Origin: Cheiracanthium punctorium
Taxonomy: Eukaryota > Arthropoda > Arachnida > Araneae > Cheiracanthiidae
DNA: 64,000 nt
Assembly: GCA_038373885.1 (NCBI GenBank)
Contig: JAWZYV010012510.1
Coordinates: 186,001-250,000, forward strand
Direction: 5' to 3'
In this document: positions 39,701 through 51,792 of the stretch, piece after piece
How the letters are laid out: every line of letters starts with the position of its first letter
How positions within the stretch are numbered: position 1 is the stretch's first letter
The notes under the pieces: generated by a model
The model's input: only the letters and a program-made list of their open reading frames with translations
Database searches by the model: none
What the model was told of the DNA's origin: nothing
Made by a program: the position numbers and the translations under genes

Positions 39701-42700
39701 TTTACAAAATCCTTCTGAACAATATTAGTATGGCCCAGGTAAAGTTCTGGATCAGGGTGGATCCCACGCTTTCGGCAGAAGTGCGTGCACACTGTTTTTT
39801 CGGCAGATATGGTAAAACCGTTGATGTCACACCATTTCAGAATACGATTGATGGTACTTTGAAGCTGCCGTTCGATGAGGCGCATGTCTTTGCCCTGGCA
39901 AGATATTTGGAGATCGTCTACATATAGGCTACCGTTGACAGGCGGAGGCAGTTGATTAAGAATATTATTGATTTTAATAGAGAAGAGGGTGACACTAAGG
40001 ACAGAGCCCTGGGGAACACCCTCTTCTTGAGCGAAATTGTCAGACAAAGTGCCGTTGACCCTTACACGGAAGTTTCTGAGCGATAGGAAATTTTTTATAA
40101 AAATTGGAAGATTGCCTCGAAAGCCTATATTATAGAGATCTTGAAGGATTCCGTATCTCCACGTTCGGTCGTATGCTTTTTCTATATCGAAGAACACTGA
40201 CACTAAGTGATTCTTCCTGAGGAAAGCATTGCGGATTTGTGTCTCTAAATTTAAAATGTTGTCTATAGTAGATCTGCCTTTGCGGAAACCGCTCTGAAAG
40301 GGATGTATATGGTCCCCAGTTTCTAAAATGTAAACAAGGCGGGCATTAACTATTTTTTCCATTAACTTACAAAGACAACTAGTAAGGGCTATGGGACGGT
40401 AGTTACTAGGATTAGAAGTATCTTTTCCAGGTTTTGGGAAGGGAATAACTATTGCATTGCTCCAGGCAGAGGGAAAAGTTTGTTCGTTCCAGATTCTATT
40501 GTAAAGTTTTAAGAGGTTTAGTAAAGAGTCATAGGATAGGTGTTTCAGCATTTCATAAGTAATGCTATCAGGACCAGGAGAAGTATTGGAGGATTGCCGT
40601 AGGTATTTGGTGAGTTCGTTGATAGTAAAATCACTATTGTATGGAAAGTGGGAGGAGGTTTTAAATTTTATTTTTTTTCGTTCACATTGTTGTTTGTAGG
40701 AGAAAAAGCGGTTTGAGAAGGATGTACTGCAGGATATAGAAGCAAGAGTTTGACCAATGTTATTTGCTATTTCTTTTGTATCAGATATTATATTATTATT
40801 AATGGACAGACAGGTTATTGAAGGGTTATTATAGATTCCCATGGCTCTTTTTGTTTTCAACCATAGCTCCTTACTAGTAGTGGTGGGTGTTATGCTAGAG
40901 ACGTATTTCACCCAAGATTGCTTTTGAGATTGCCGCCTTATTCTCCTGGCATAAGCTTTTGCTTTTTTAAAAAGGACGAGGTTTTCGGTGGTAGGGTACC
41001 GCCGAAAAACACTCCATGCTTTCTGCTGCTGTTTTTTGGCTAGTGTACAGGTTTCATTCCACCACGGTTTTTTATTGCGCCGAAGTGTCATGCCCGATTT
41101 TGGAATATTGGCATCAGCTGCTTTAATAATGACTGAAGTGACTTTATCCACGACCTCTTCAATAGTGCCTTCAAGGATGTTTGAGGTGATTTTGGATAGT
41201 TCTGTAAAGGTAGGCCAATCTGCCTTATCGTAAATGTACCTAGGGGTGGTAAAGGTGCCTTTCGGATTGTAGTAAAGTGGTGAAAGAAAAATTGGAAAGT
41301 GATCACTGTTATGTAAGTCACTGGAGACTGAAAAGTTATAAAGTGGGAGGATAGATGGAGAACAAATAGCTAGGTCTATGGCATGGAAGGATTTAGTAGG
41401 GTAGTGGAAGTAGGTATTATCCCCGTTATTCATGACGCAAAGAGAAAAGTCTGTTAGCAGCTGTTCAATAAGTTGACCTCTATTGTTTATGTCTGTGCTG
41501 CCCCATACGGGGCTATGACCGTTCATGTCCCCCAGGAGGATAAAAGGGGGATGAAGTTGTTGGATAAGACTATTGAGAGAGGTTTGGCAGATGGTTTCAT
41601 TCGGGGGAAGATAAATACTGCAGATAGTAGTAAGATGTTTGAGATGGATCCGAGCGGCAACAGCCTGTAAAGTAGTATTGAGATTGAGAATATAATACGG
41701 ATATTGATTATTTATTAAAAGGGCAACTCCACCGGAGGCCCTTTCCCCGAGCTCATAATCTTTTCTATGGATGGTATAATTAAGAATTTGTGATTGTTTA
41801 TTGGTTTTCAGGTAAGTTTCCTGAAGGGCAAGACAGGCAGGGTTATAGTCATAAATTAGGGTTTTGAGGTCATCAATTTTATTGTGAAAACCGTGGCAGT
41901 TCCAAGAAAGCAGCAGAGCCATGATCAAGTGATGTTAGGGATGATTGAGAGCTTGCTTTTAGTCCCCGTAGGTGTAAGTGGGGTACTAGGGATGTCATCA
42001 TCATCCATGATATTGTCGGAAATGTCAGAATCGGTAGGATCTAAATGCAGTATTGAGTCATCAATGGGCTTTTGTGGAAGGATCTTTTTAAGTCTGGACT
42101 TACTGTATTTTGCCTTATAGGCTGCAGTTTTTTTGATTAGAGGTCTATTTTGAGTGGAGTTGTTGCTTTCAGACTTCTTCTTTGATGTGCTTTTTTGTAG
42201 AGCTATGGAAGAGTTATTTTGGGTAGAGGTTGAGTGTTTAGTTTTAGTAGTGGAAGTAGGTATAGAGACGGGCACAGATTTTGGTGGCTCAGTTTGTACG
42301 GCAATTGATTTAGCAGATTTGACTACTGCAGCATAAGACTGACCGGGTTTGGGTGTACGGGAGTTCATTACTTTACGGGCTTCAGGATATGACAGTCCTT
42401 GGGTGGCACGCAAGGACTGGATTTCTTTTTCAAACGACCATTTTGGGCATGAGCGGGAATATGAAGGATGATCTTGTTTGCAGTTCACACATTTGGGTGG
42501 ATTAGAGCAGGTTTCACTGTCGTGGCCGGAGGTCCCACAACGAGCACAGGTTGGGGAACCACGACAGGAAGGTTTGGTATGGCCGAACTTTTGACATTGA
42601 AAGCATCGAGTAGGATTGGGTATGTAGGGTCTAACGGCACATGAGAGGTATCCTGCTTTGATATGGGAAGGAAGTTTAGGTGAATGGAAAGTCAGAATTA

Positions 42701-45700
42701 TATGTTTGGTGTCCAGTGTTTGGTTATTGCGTCGGATAGAGATTCTGCGAACTGCACAAACATTTTGGGATTTCAGATTTTCAAGGATTTCAGCCTCGGA
42801 GCAGTGTAATAGGTCAGGTTCGGATATGACGCCTCTTGATGAATTAAGTGTCCTATGGGGTAATACAGTGACTGGTTTTAGGCCGATAGTTTTTAATTGC
42901 ATAATATTGTTTGCCTGTTTGTTATTTGTTACTTCTATTAAGATGTCGCCAGAGCGTATTTTTTTAATTTTTGCAACTTCTCCAACATTAGAAATTATGG
43001 TTTTATGGATTAGAAAAGGGGATGTTTGGTTAAAGTTTCCGTCCTGACATTTTATGAGAAAGAATTTTGCGGTAATAGCTCCCTCAGTAAGAGAGTTCGG
43101 AACGTTGACGTTAGATAAAGAAAGTGTCGAATCCATATTGGGGATTGGAAATTCGAACCCGACCGCACCACCCACCACGGAGCCCAACAAGGGGATGCAC
43201 ATTCGTGCACCAGTGCTAGTCGGGTCTATACGCGCACAGTACATCCCTTAGGCAGCGTCCACCCTTAACGACGTGCCCAGTAGATGTCCGTTTGCTTGAT
43301 CCCTAGCAGTTGACCGAAGTCAGTACCACCAGCCGGTTGATACACAGGGGAACGCTGTGCACCTCCCGTTTACCCGAAGCCGAGGCCAAAGCAATGTGTT
43401 GGAGAAAAAACCCCTCAATTACCAGGATCCCCATTTCCGGGGACACGGGTCTCCACGCACGGCAAACACGTGGGTAGTTTTCCGCCGATAGAAGCTGACG
43501 GCACAGGGCGACCGCAGCTTCTAAGGGGGGGCCCTCACCTCCAAAGAGGAAACTACACTGAGGGGGAAATGGAAGGAGACAGCTAAGAGGAGAAGAGGGT
43601 AGAACAAGGAGGAGCGAAAGATCGCTGGGGCCCCGGGATTGCGACACCCGTAAAGACCTAGAGTAGGTCTTCCCCCTGAGGGGAAGCTACACAAAGAAAG
43701 TCGAGGTAAAATGTGGTTGGAAAGGGTTGGACCACGCCTCTGCTAAAGAACGTTTCGTTTTGCTGATGTAACACTATGGTAATGAGAAAGTACATTTCTC
43801 GTAAGGTGGAAGGATAGTTGGCATTTCCTGGATGACGCATCATTGATCCTATCCCTCTCTTTAAAAATGGTCAAGGATTCCTTTCACCGGAACTGATATG
43901 AAAACGATACCCTCTTTTGTCTGAACTTGAGTAAGAATTTTAACCTTCGATAAATCCTATCAAGGTCGATTATTACACGAGGATATTTTAAAATATTTAT
44001 GAGTTTTGTTTACTTTGAAGTTTGTTTAGTGAAAATCGAAAGCAAATGGCTAAAAGAAAACAAATATCTATCGAAGTGAAATTCAACATCATAAAAGATT
44101 TTGATAAAGGTATGAAGCAAGCTGAGGTTTGCAGACAATACGGACTTTCACAGTCGACTGTTGCCAATTTCCGATTTCTTTACACAGAATTCAAAATAAA
44201 TAAGGATAAATTAATGGGTATGTATTTTCAATTAATATCTAATACATTTTAAAAAACGATTTTGCGGCATTCAGGAATTATTTATTTAGACATTATATAC
44301 CTGTTATTCAAATATGCTATAAATATTTATAAGCTATATCGCCGCTAGAATCCCTGGCGAGGCGGCAAGGGTGTTTAACTAAAATTTGCGAGTGTTGTGA
44401 AAATTACTGAAAACTATAAACATGCTTTTCTCCTTTCATTTATTATATATTACTTGCGAGGGTGTGCTGAATGAAAACAGAACACTTTCTGGTGACACCA
44501 CAGGGTATGGGATATATGAAGAACAAAAATCTTTTCGTTCCAATATCGATTCTCTCTATAACGATAATTCTCTTTACAACGATATATTATTTTGCCCCCA
44601 AAATATCGTTATAGAGGGATTTCACTGTACTTGCAATTCACAAAGTACTACCTTATAGATCTTATTTTATTTTTAAACTTTTACGACATCTTTTAATGAC
44701 ATTAGTGAGCGCATAACTTTAAGTAAAGAATTTCTGCGGCTGCCATATTCTCAGAACCCGCCCCTGAATGGCTTAAAAAAAAAAAAAAAAAAAGGTATCT
44801 CTCTATTCTAAAAAAAGTAACGGCCGCTGTCAAGAGCTTGTTCGGCTATCTTCTCCTAAACCATAGGGATTTGAATTTCGAGAAACATGTCCGTGGATTC
44901 GGAAAATTCCGAAGAACCTCATAAGCTGACTTAAATTTAGAAAATCGAATTATTTTACAAGATATTAATAATAATAATAATAATAATAATAAAAACATAA
45001 TGGTTGCCAGATTTGGCAGAAAATCATTCATTACATTGCAACAAAGCAATTCCGAGTGTGTAGAATCACGTGAAATTAACAAAAATAGAATTACACCCAT
45101 TTTACGCCAAATTAAAAAGTATATGAAATAAATAACTCAATGAGTGTTACACAAAGTTGACAATTTTCAAATAGTACACGCTTAAATCTATTGAGTAAAA
45201 TAATAATCAAACGGAGTATATTTTTACTCAATCATTGACTTCAAACAGCCATTCTCCCGATTGAGTAAAATTTGCTCCATTAATCGACAAATATCAATGG
45301 AGCGAAAAATTCTCAATTTTTGAGCATTCTACAACAGCTCCATTTAGGCTAAATAATAATAAAAAATGAGGAGTGTCTGTCCGTTTTTGATTAATATAAC
45401 TGTACTCAATTATGATTATTATTTAAGCTATAGAATGAGCGTTTTTACAAAATCAGTGATTTTTTAATTAATATATCTGTACTCAATTAATATTATTATT
45501 TTAAGCTAGAAAAAGGGTGTCTTATGAAAATTTGCTGTTTTTGATTTATATATTGAATGATTCGTTTTCTTCATTTTTTATTATCAGAGCTGTAATCTAT
45601 GATTATAAGCCCGAGAAAATAATTTTTAAATCAAGACAAATACATTACATATATCTTAATACACCATAAAAAAGTATTTTTTTAATAAATAGAATATAAT

Positions 45701-48700
45701 TTCTCTATAGTCTCTAGTTATAAAACGAATTCACAGTACAGTCAGAATACACAAATGCAATTATGGTTAAACCAGCTGTAAGATTTAATTAAAGCAGCAA
45801 CCCAATTTATTTACATGAAAAAGGTAAAATAGTACTTACTCACTTGACTGAAGATATCATAACTTCATTTGTTTTACAAGAGCGCCGAGATTTTTATAAT
45901 CCAATCGTAAGAAACTATGTCCATTAAGACAAAATTTTTACCGAAAGCATCCTCTCCACATTTAGGTTGAATTTATTTCACAACTCTGAATATGAAAAAG
46001 ATGTATTTGGTATTCGGATATGAAATAAAATTATCACCATTCTAAAGTATCATCGGTTATCCTCTTCAGAAACTCTTTTAATTCATATTTTGATAATGAC
46101 ATGTTTGCTCTTCGATGCTCGCCGCAACAAAGAATTTAAATAACCACTGCGTAAGCCATACGATTCCCGCGTTGTGTTGTCTGTGGTGACTGTACCGTTT
46201 TCCGTTAGAGCCAGAGCGTTGGTCACGTGAAAGTAATAGGATACCTTACTACGCATCTTTCGTGGGGGAGAGACAGAATTCTCAAATAGACAAGATTTTA
46301 GTGAAAAATGGAGTATAATAGAAACTAGCGAATCCTGAGCATTGAGAGGAACTGAGGAGATAACAAATTATTGTCTTTAATGAGTATTTTTTAGCGTAAA
46401 AGGATTTAAATCAGCCGATAAGAAATTTAATCAATAAAGGAGTGTCAGTTTTAATCAATAGATTTAAGCGTGTAAGTTTGCTTAGACAACAGGAGTTTAG
46501 AAGTAGCGATTATTCGTTTTTCCAAAACAGAATAATTGCAACTGATTTTAAAAGCGCCATCTTGGCATTAGGTACGATCTGGCAAAATGGTATCTTTCCA
46601 AGCAGGATGAATCTAAACCGCGAGTTCAAAAATGTTAGAGCCCAATATCTTGAAAATGAAAAATAATTAAAATGTAGATTATTTTAAAGCCGGTTCAGTC
46701 CAGCTGGAGTATTTGCTACCAGTAGAAATATTGGGTGGCGTTAACTATGCTATTATAGCAGCTATAGTACACTTTAGATATTTGCCAGCGCGGCGAGATG
46801 ATATAATTCGTGGTGCTAAATACGCCAATCTGCGAAGGATTATGTATATGAAAATGTGGATAACGGTTTTCCGGGAACTTTAAATGAGCAGTAATAGGTT
46901 GTGACCATGCGTAAATCGCCAAATAAAGAAAAGTCGCCATGGGTGGCAAGCTATCCTAACTGTTCCGTAGTTTTTATGAAAGAAAACGTATTAAGTACTG
47001 GTTTCTTAGCCAGCCAGTACTTAATACCAGACGGTAGGCACCTTCCGTCTCCCAGGTCAGCGCGCTATGCCACTGGTGGGGCCGGGTTTTATGTACCGGT
47101 CACAGATAAAGCTGCTGCACGTTCACTGGATATTATCATGTGTATAAGTAGGCTTGCCAGACGTCCCGGTTTGACCGGGACAGTCCGGGTTTGCAGACAA
47201 AGTCCCGGTGTCCCGGCCGGTTTACTTCACGTCCCGGTAAAAATTAAATTTGTTTATAGATGACAAAAAAATAATCAACTGTGAAGGATTATTTGGGATA
47301 ATTAGTATTTTGTCATTTATTAGACTGTACTGTATAAAAAGTGAAGAAGAGTGATGGTCTGCTAAGAATTATTGTTTAAATTTTTATTCCTTATTCAAAG
47401 TGTTTCTTCTTACTTAATTAACTTATAAATATTAACATATAATAAATAAAATGTTTAAATTTTTATTCCTTATTCAAAGTGTTTCTTCTTACTTAATTAA
47501 CTTATAAATATTAACATATAATAAATAAAATGTTTAAATTTATATGCTTGTGTCATTTATTAATACCCCTGGTTTATGTTCCGAATCAGTAACCATTTAT
47601 TCATAGCATTGAGAATAAACTACCCTCTAAAACGCTCCAGAAACCTCCGAGGGTGTGTAGTGTCGGGGTCGTCGCCTTCCCCGGGGGTCCAGTAATGTAC
47701 CCTCGTGGGAAAAAAATGTAAATGTGGTGTTATGGCCAATTATCTGATAGAGAGATCTAGGATCTAGGACGAGAGGGGATTGACCTACATGGGGTTCTTT
47801 TTAAGGTATCCTAACCCGTACTTACGCGAAATTTCGGAGAACTCCGAACGGTTAGGTCGGCGAACGCGGCCTGGTTTTGAACCTGGCACCTTCCTGGCAC
47901 GCGTTGAGAGCATAAACGCGTTTAGTCATTGGTCGGGCAAATGTATCCTTGATCTTGAATACCCGGGAGGCTGGGGGCATTCCGGTGTCCCGGTTGAACA
48001 TTTCAGAAATCTGGAAAGCCTATGTATAAGGCAAGCATATTAGACAGTGTTGTATAATGAATATGCGTCTGGCATTATTTATCCTTCTTTTTTTTCAGAT
48101 TCTATCACGGAACCCACGCCGCTGTTCTCGTGTATGATGTCACTCAAAAAGACACGCTTCACCATTTGCCTAAGTGGATTAGTGATATCAAGAAGATCTG
48201 CGGAGACATACCCTTAGTCATAGGTAAGTGCACCACAAGACACTTGTCACCGCGGTACCTTCAGATGCGAATGCAGTAGCACACAAGTCATTCATTATCC
48301 GGTCGATTTTTTGACTTGCAATACGAATCAGAATTTGGGCTACGAACTATCATTTTATAAAAGTGTCAAGTTAAATTACGAACCCTTTGAAGTGCTATCA
48401 TTTTCACATCGATATAGGAGAACAACTGGATATACTGTCCATTGCTGAATAAGTGTAGCTGTTGCCATCGCTCTATTTCATTACGACCAATAGGACGGTC
48501 AGTGGAATCGCCAGTCGCGTGTCGCAAAGAACTCCTTTGGGACACTTGTTTTGCTACAGCCAGCTGTGTTAAAAAAGTTCACTGGTACATCAATCGAGCG
48601 GTGGCGACGGCTGCCATTTTGCAGCATTAGGGACATTTGGGCAGTCTATCGAGTTGTTATTCTATACCGATGCGTTTTCATCACATCCAAGAGTTTTCAG

Positions 48701-49791
48701 CAGATGCTAGTACTCAGAATAAATAATTCTAAAATTGATCTTAACAAATAATTGACCATTTCTGCTGGGCATTATGAGCTAAAAAGTAAAGGATTCTCGT
48801 GCAACTATGCCCCCTTAAGTATTTTATTGAAATCAAATTTGGCTAATGCTTGAGTGTTTTTGCGACCGACGGTCAAAATATGAGAGTTTAGTGCAGTGCT
48901 CCCCTACGTTTTATAATTATTCCGCGACTCGCTGAAGGGAGGGGGGGGTTGTTTATATTTTAGATTGCTTTGATTTCATAATTTTGATTTAGATGTATTT
49001 AAACATGCCTTCATAATGAAATATAGTTACACTAAAAACTGAATATAAAGTGATTTAACATTTTAACTAACTAGAACGCTCAATCAATAATAATCCTACT
49101 TGTACGTTTTTAACTGAGGGCCGCTAGTGACACCCGAAATGTGTTGCCACAGTAAATCCCGAGGGTGGTACACCACAGTATATAAAACGGAAATAATTTA
49201 ATGTTCCTTGGTCGGGCCAGTACCGTTTGACCCAACGGACCGGTTGCTGTCCGTTGCCCGGGGGGGGGGGGGAGGGGTTGGAGTGTGCTCACAGCGAGGA
49301 CAACCCGAACCCGGAGATAGGAATTTCTTCATTCGGGGAACCACCCGGCACACAATGCTTGAAAGTGTTAAAGAAAAGTGCATTCAAATTAAATTTTACT
49401 GCCGCATGGCCTTCCCAATCTCGTACTTCAGTTTCTTTCTTACGGTATGTTAATAGAAGATGCATTTTTGTGCTTTCTGAACATGTATCATACGAGGAAA
49501 GTACAGTAAAATTATCATGAAATCTGGCTCAATGTATGTCGACTTCTGAATCTTTCCCATTGCATGTAAACGATTAGAAATTGTTTTTTGTGACTCTCTT
49601 ATTTGTTCAGTAAGTTTATTTTGTACTAGCTGCGTGCCCGTTCTTCGCACGGTAGGAAACGAAAAATTTCCTCACATGTGTAATTCGAATTAATTGCAGT
49701 GATGTGGAATCTAGAAAAAGCAAAATTATTTCACTCTTGACTTAAAATTTGCGTCATATATGTAATAACCTGAGATCATTGCAATATAATG

Positions 49792-49822
<31 letters not shown>

Positions 49823-51754
49823 AAAAAAACCTATGTCAGCGTCATTCGGTATCAAAAAAGTGAAAATGGACCGTTTGCAGTGAACTTCTCACTTTCAAAA
49901 TGTCTTACTTCCGCAGACATGCTGTCTTTTAGGTTCACGTTTTATCGTTAAATACCTCAGACACTACATGAAATGGACATTTTTTTTTAATTTAAAAAAT
50001 ACGTCACCCTCTCTTGCAACCCTTTACAAAAAGAAAAGAGATAAGACTGCGCTACTTATAAAGGCTTTAAAATTGTTTTTCTAGATTATGCAGTTTAATT
50101 TTTCTTCTCACAAATAAATCCAGTATTTATAAAAGGAAATCGAGCCAAGCAAAGAAATCGTCTGCTTGGACATAAGAATAACTATGTACACAAAACGAAA
50201 TCTTTGGAATGAGAAACTTTTTTAACGTTTTCAGAAGAGCGCTCGTTGTAATTGCTTCACAACGGGCTTTGACTTTTGGTTGTACAATAACAGTGGTATT
50301 TGGCGCATTAAGGCAATAAACAACAGATGTTTTAATTCGAATTTCGCAAAAAATCGCTTCGAGATATGGCGCGGGACCCGTTTTTATTTATTTTTTTCAA
50401 CTGGCAATTTCAATCTTTGTTACTGTATCCATGACAACCAAACCGCAAGATATCAAACCGAAATTTATAAGCAGGTGCTACTGAAATGAAAATCCTTCTT
50501 TACTTAAAAATTCGTAAAAATTCTCCTAATTTATATTTTTCCTCCGTTCTTCTTTTAAAAGTGGGAGAATTGTGTGCTCCGTCTTTTGCCGAAATATAAA
50601 AAAGTTATGACAGATAGAATTCAAGATGCAGCAGTTTTAAAAATATTTTACGAAAGTCAGAGTCAAATTTAATTTTGTTTGAAAAATTCCCAAAAATCTG
50701 CAAATTATGTTATACAGTCCGAACAAACAGTTTTTAAAAGAAAATTTTCTCTCTATACGATGATGTAACTATCGTTTTCTTGCGAGTGCAATTACCGGCG
50801 TTATTATGTATTACGCAAGAAAAATCGCTAAAAATCGGACAAAACATAAAATAAAACATTTTCTAATTCGAATTTCGAAAAAATCGCTTCGAGATGTGTC
50901 GAGACCCGTCTTGGAGAATGTCCTTACAAAATTTGGTAGGTCTACGATCACCCGTTTCGGAGCTACGCGAGGCGCAGACAGACAGACAGACAAACTAACA
51001 GACAGTTTACACATTGTTTTATTTATATAGATTTGAGGTGCATCTTCATCGAGCAGTATGTGCAAAGCCTCATGTTTAGTCTTCAGTGGAGCTCCGCCGA
51101 TCGCTAACATCAAAATCGTCCTCTTTGAAACGCTGAAACCTATACTCGCATGTATATTTTGATGCAAAAATCCTTCTCCAAAACAGAATACAAGATTGTA
51201 GATTGATTCACATGCTTTTGCGTCAATTTTTGTTGCTAAAATTCGTAAAAAATGCAGTGAGAAAAAATGTCTTATTGTACGACATCTTTAACATTAAAAT
51301 TTTCAAATTTACTCTCTTGCAGCTTCTTCCTCGGTTTGATAACTCTAAACTGGTTTATATCACATGACACAAATGCGGTGCACTGATTTCTAGGTTATTT
51401 CACAGTACGCTTCATACAAAATTCGCTTTAAAACTTCTTACTACACCCAATAGTATAAATCACTAATTTTAAGGCCAGTCTCAATATCAGTTAATTTTTA
51501 AATTATTGAAAAGATAATTGTAAAGTGAATTATAAAAAGTTTTTTCCAATTTCAAATGATGATTCCCTTAATGAAAAATTTTATGAACCTTTTGAATTCT
51601 TCTTTTCTTCTTGAAGTTGGTAACAAGTGCGATTGCAAGCTGAAAGATCGCATACCTGAGGAAGAAATCTCAACATTCATCGATGAAATAGGCTTCGCAG
51701 GAAAACACTTCCTTGTCAGTGCTTTAACAGGAGAAAACGTGTCAGAGGTATGTA

Positions 51755-51792
<38 letters not shown>

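Larger units (their letters stand above)
37989..43683 (-). mobile_element. Complete I/Jockey-group LINE, 5.7 kb
   Basis: Two long uninterrupted ORFs on the minus strand within exact 14-bp target duplications. The 3' terminus is a (CCAA)n-type simple repeat (37989-38010) rather than poly(A). About 440 bp of GC-rich leader precede ORF1. Everything needed for autonomous mobility appears present. Confidence 0.9.
37728..44627 (+). mobile_element. Tigger/pogo-like element split by an I/Jockey insertion
   Basis: TA flanks at 37726-37727 and 44628-44629. The ends CAGTAGAATCTCGCTCCAAC and (reverse complement) CAGTGAAATCCCTCTATAAC continue as long inverted repeats of ACGATAATTCTCTCTA type. Excluding the nested LINE and one target copy it is about 1.2 kb, so internally deleted. 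An N-terminal transposase piece remains at 44046-44252. Confidence 0.85.

Noticed and set aside
41922..41928. ORF2 start at the upstream TTG (41928)
   Set aside because: Eukaryotic initiation at TTG is improbable when an in-frame ATG follows two codons later.
44022..44045. Upstream extension of the Tigger fragment
   Set aside because: It would need a non-ATG start; the ATG at 44046 precedes the conserved KRKQIS segment.
49208..49520. Glycine- and proline-rich open frames on both strands
   Set aside because: Created by the G tract at 49260; no independent support.
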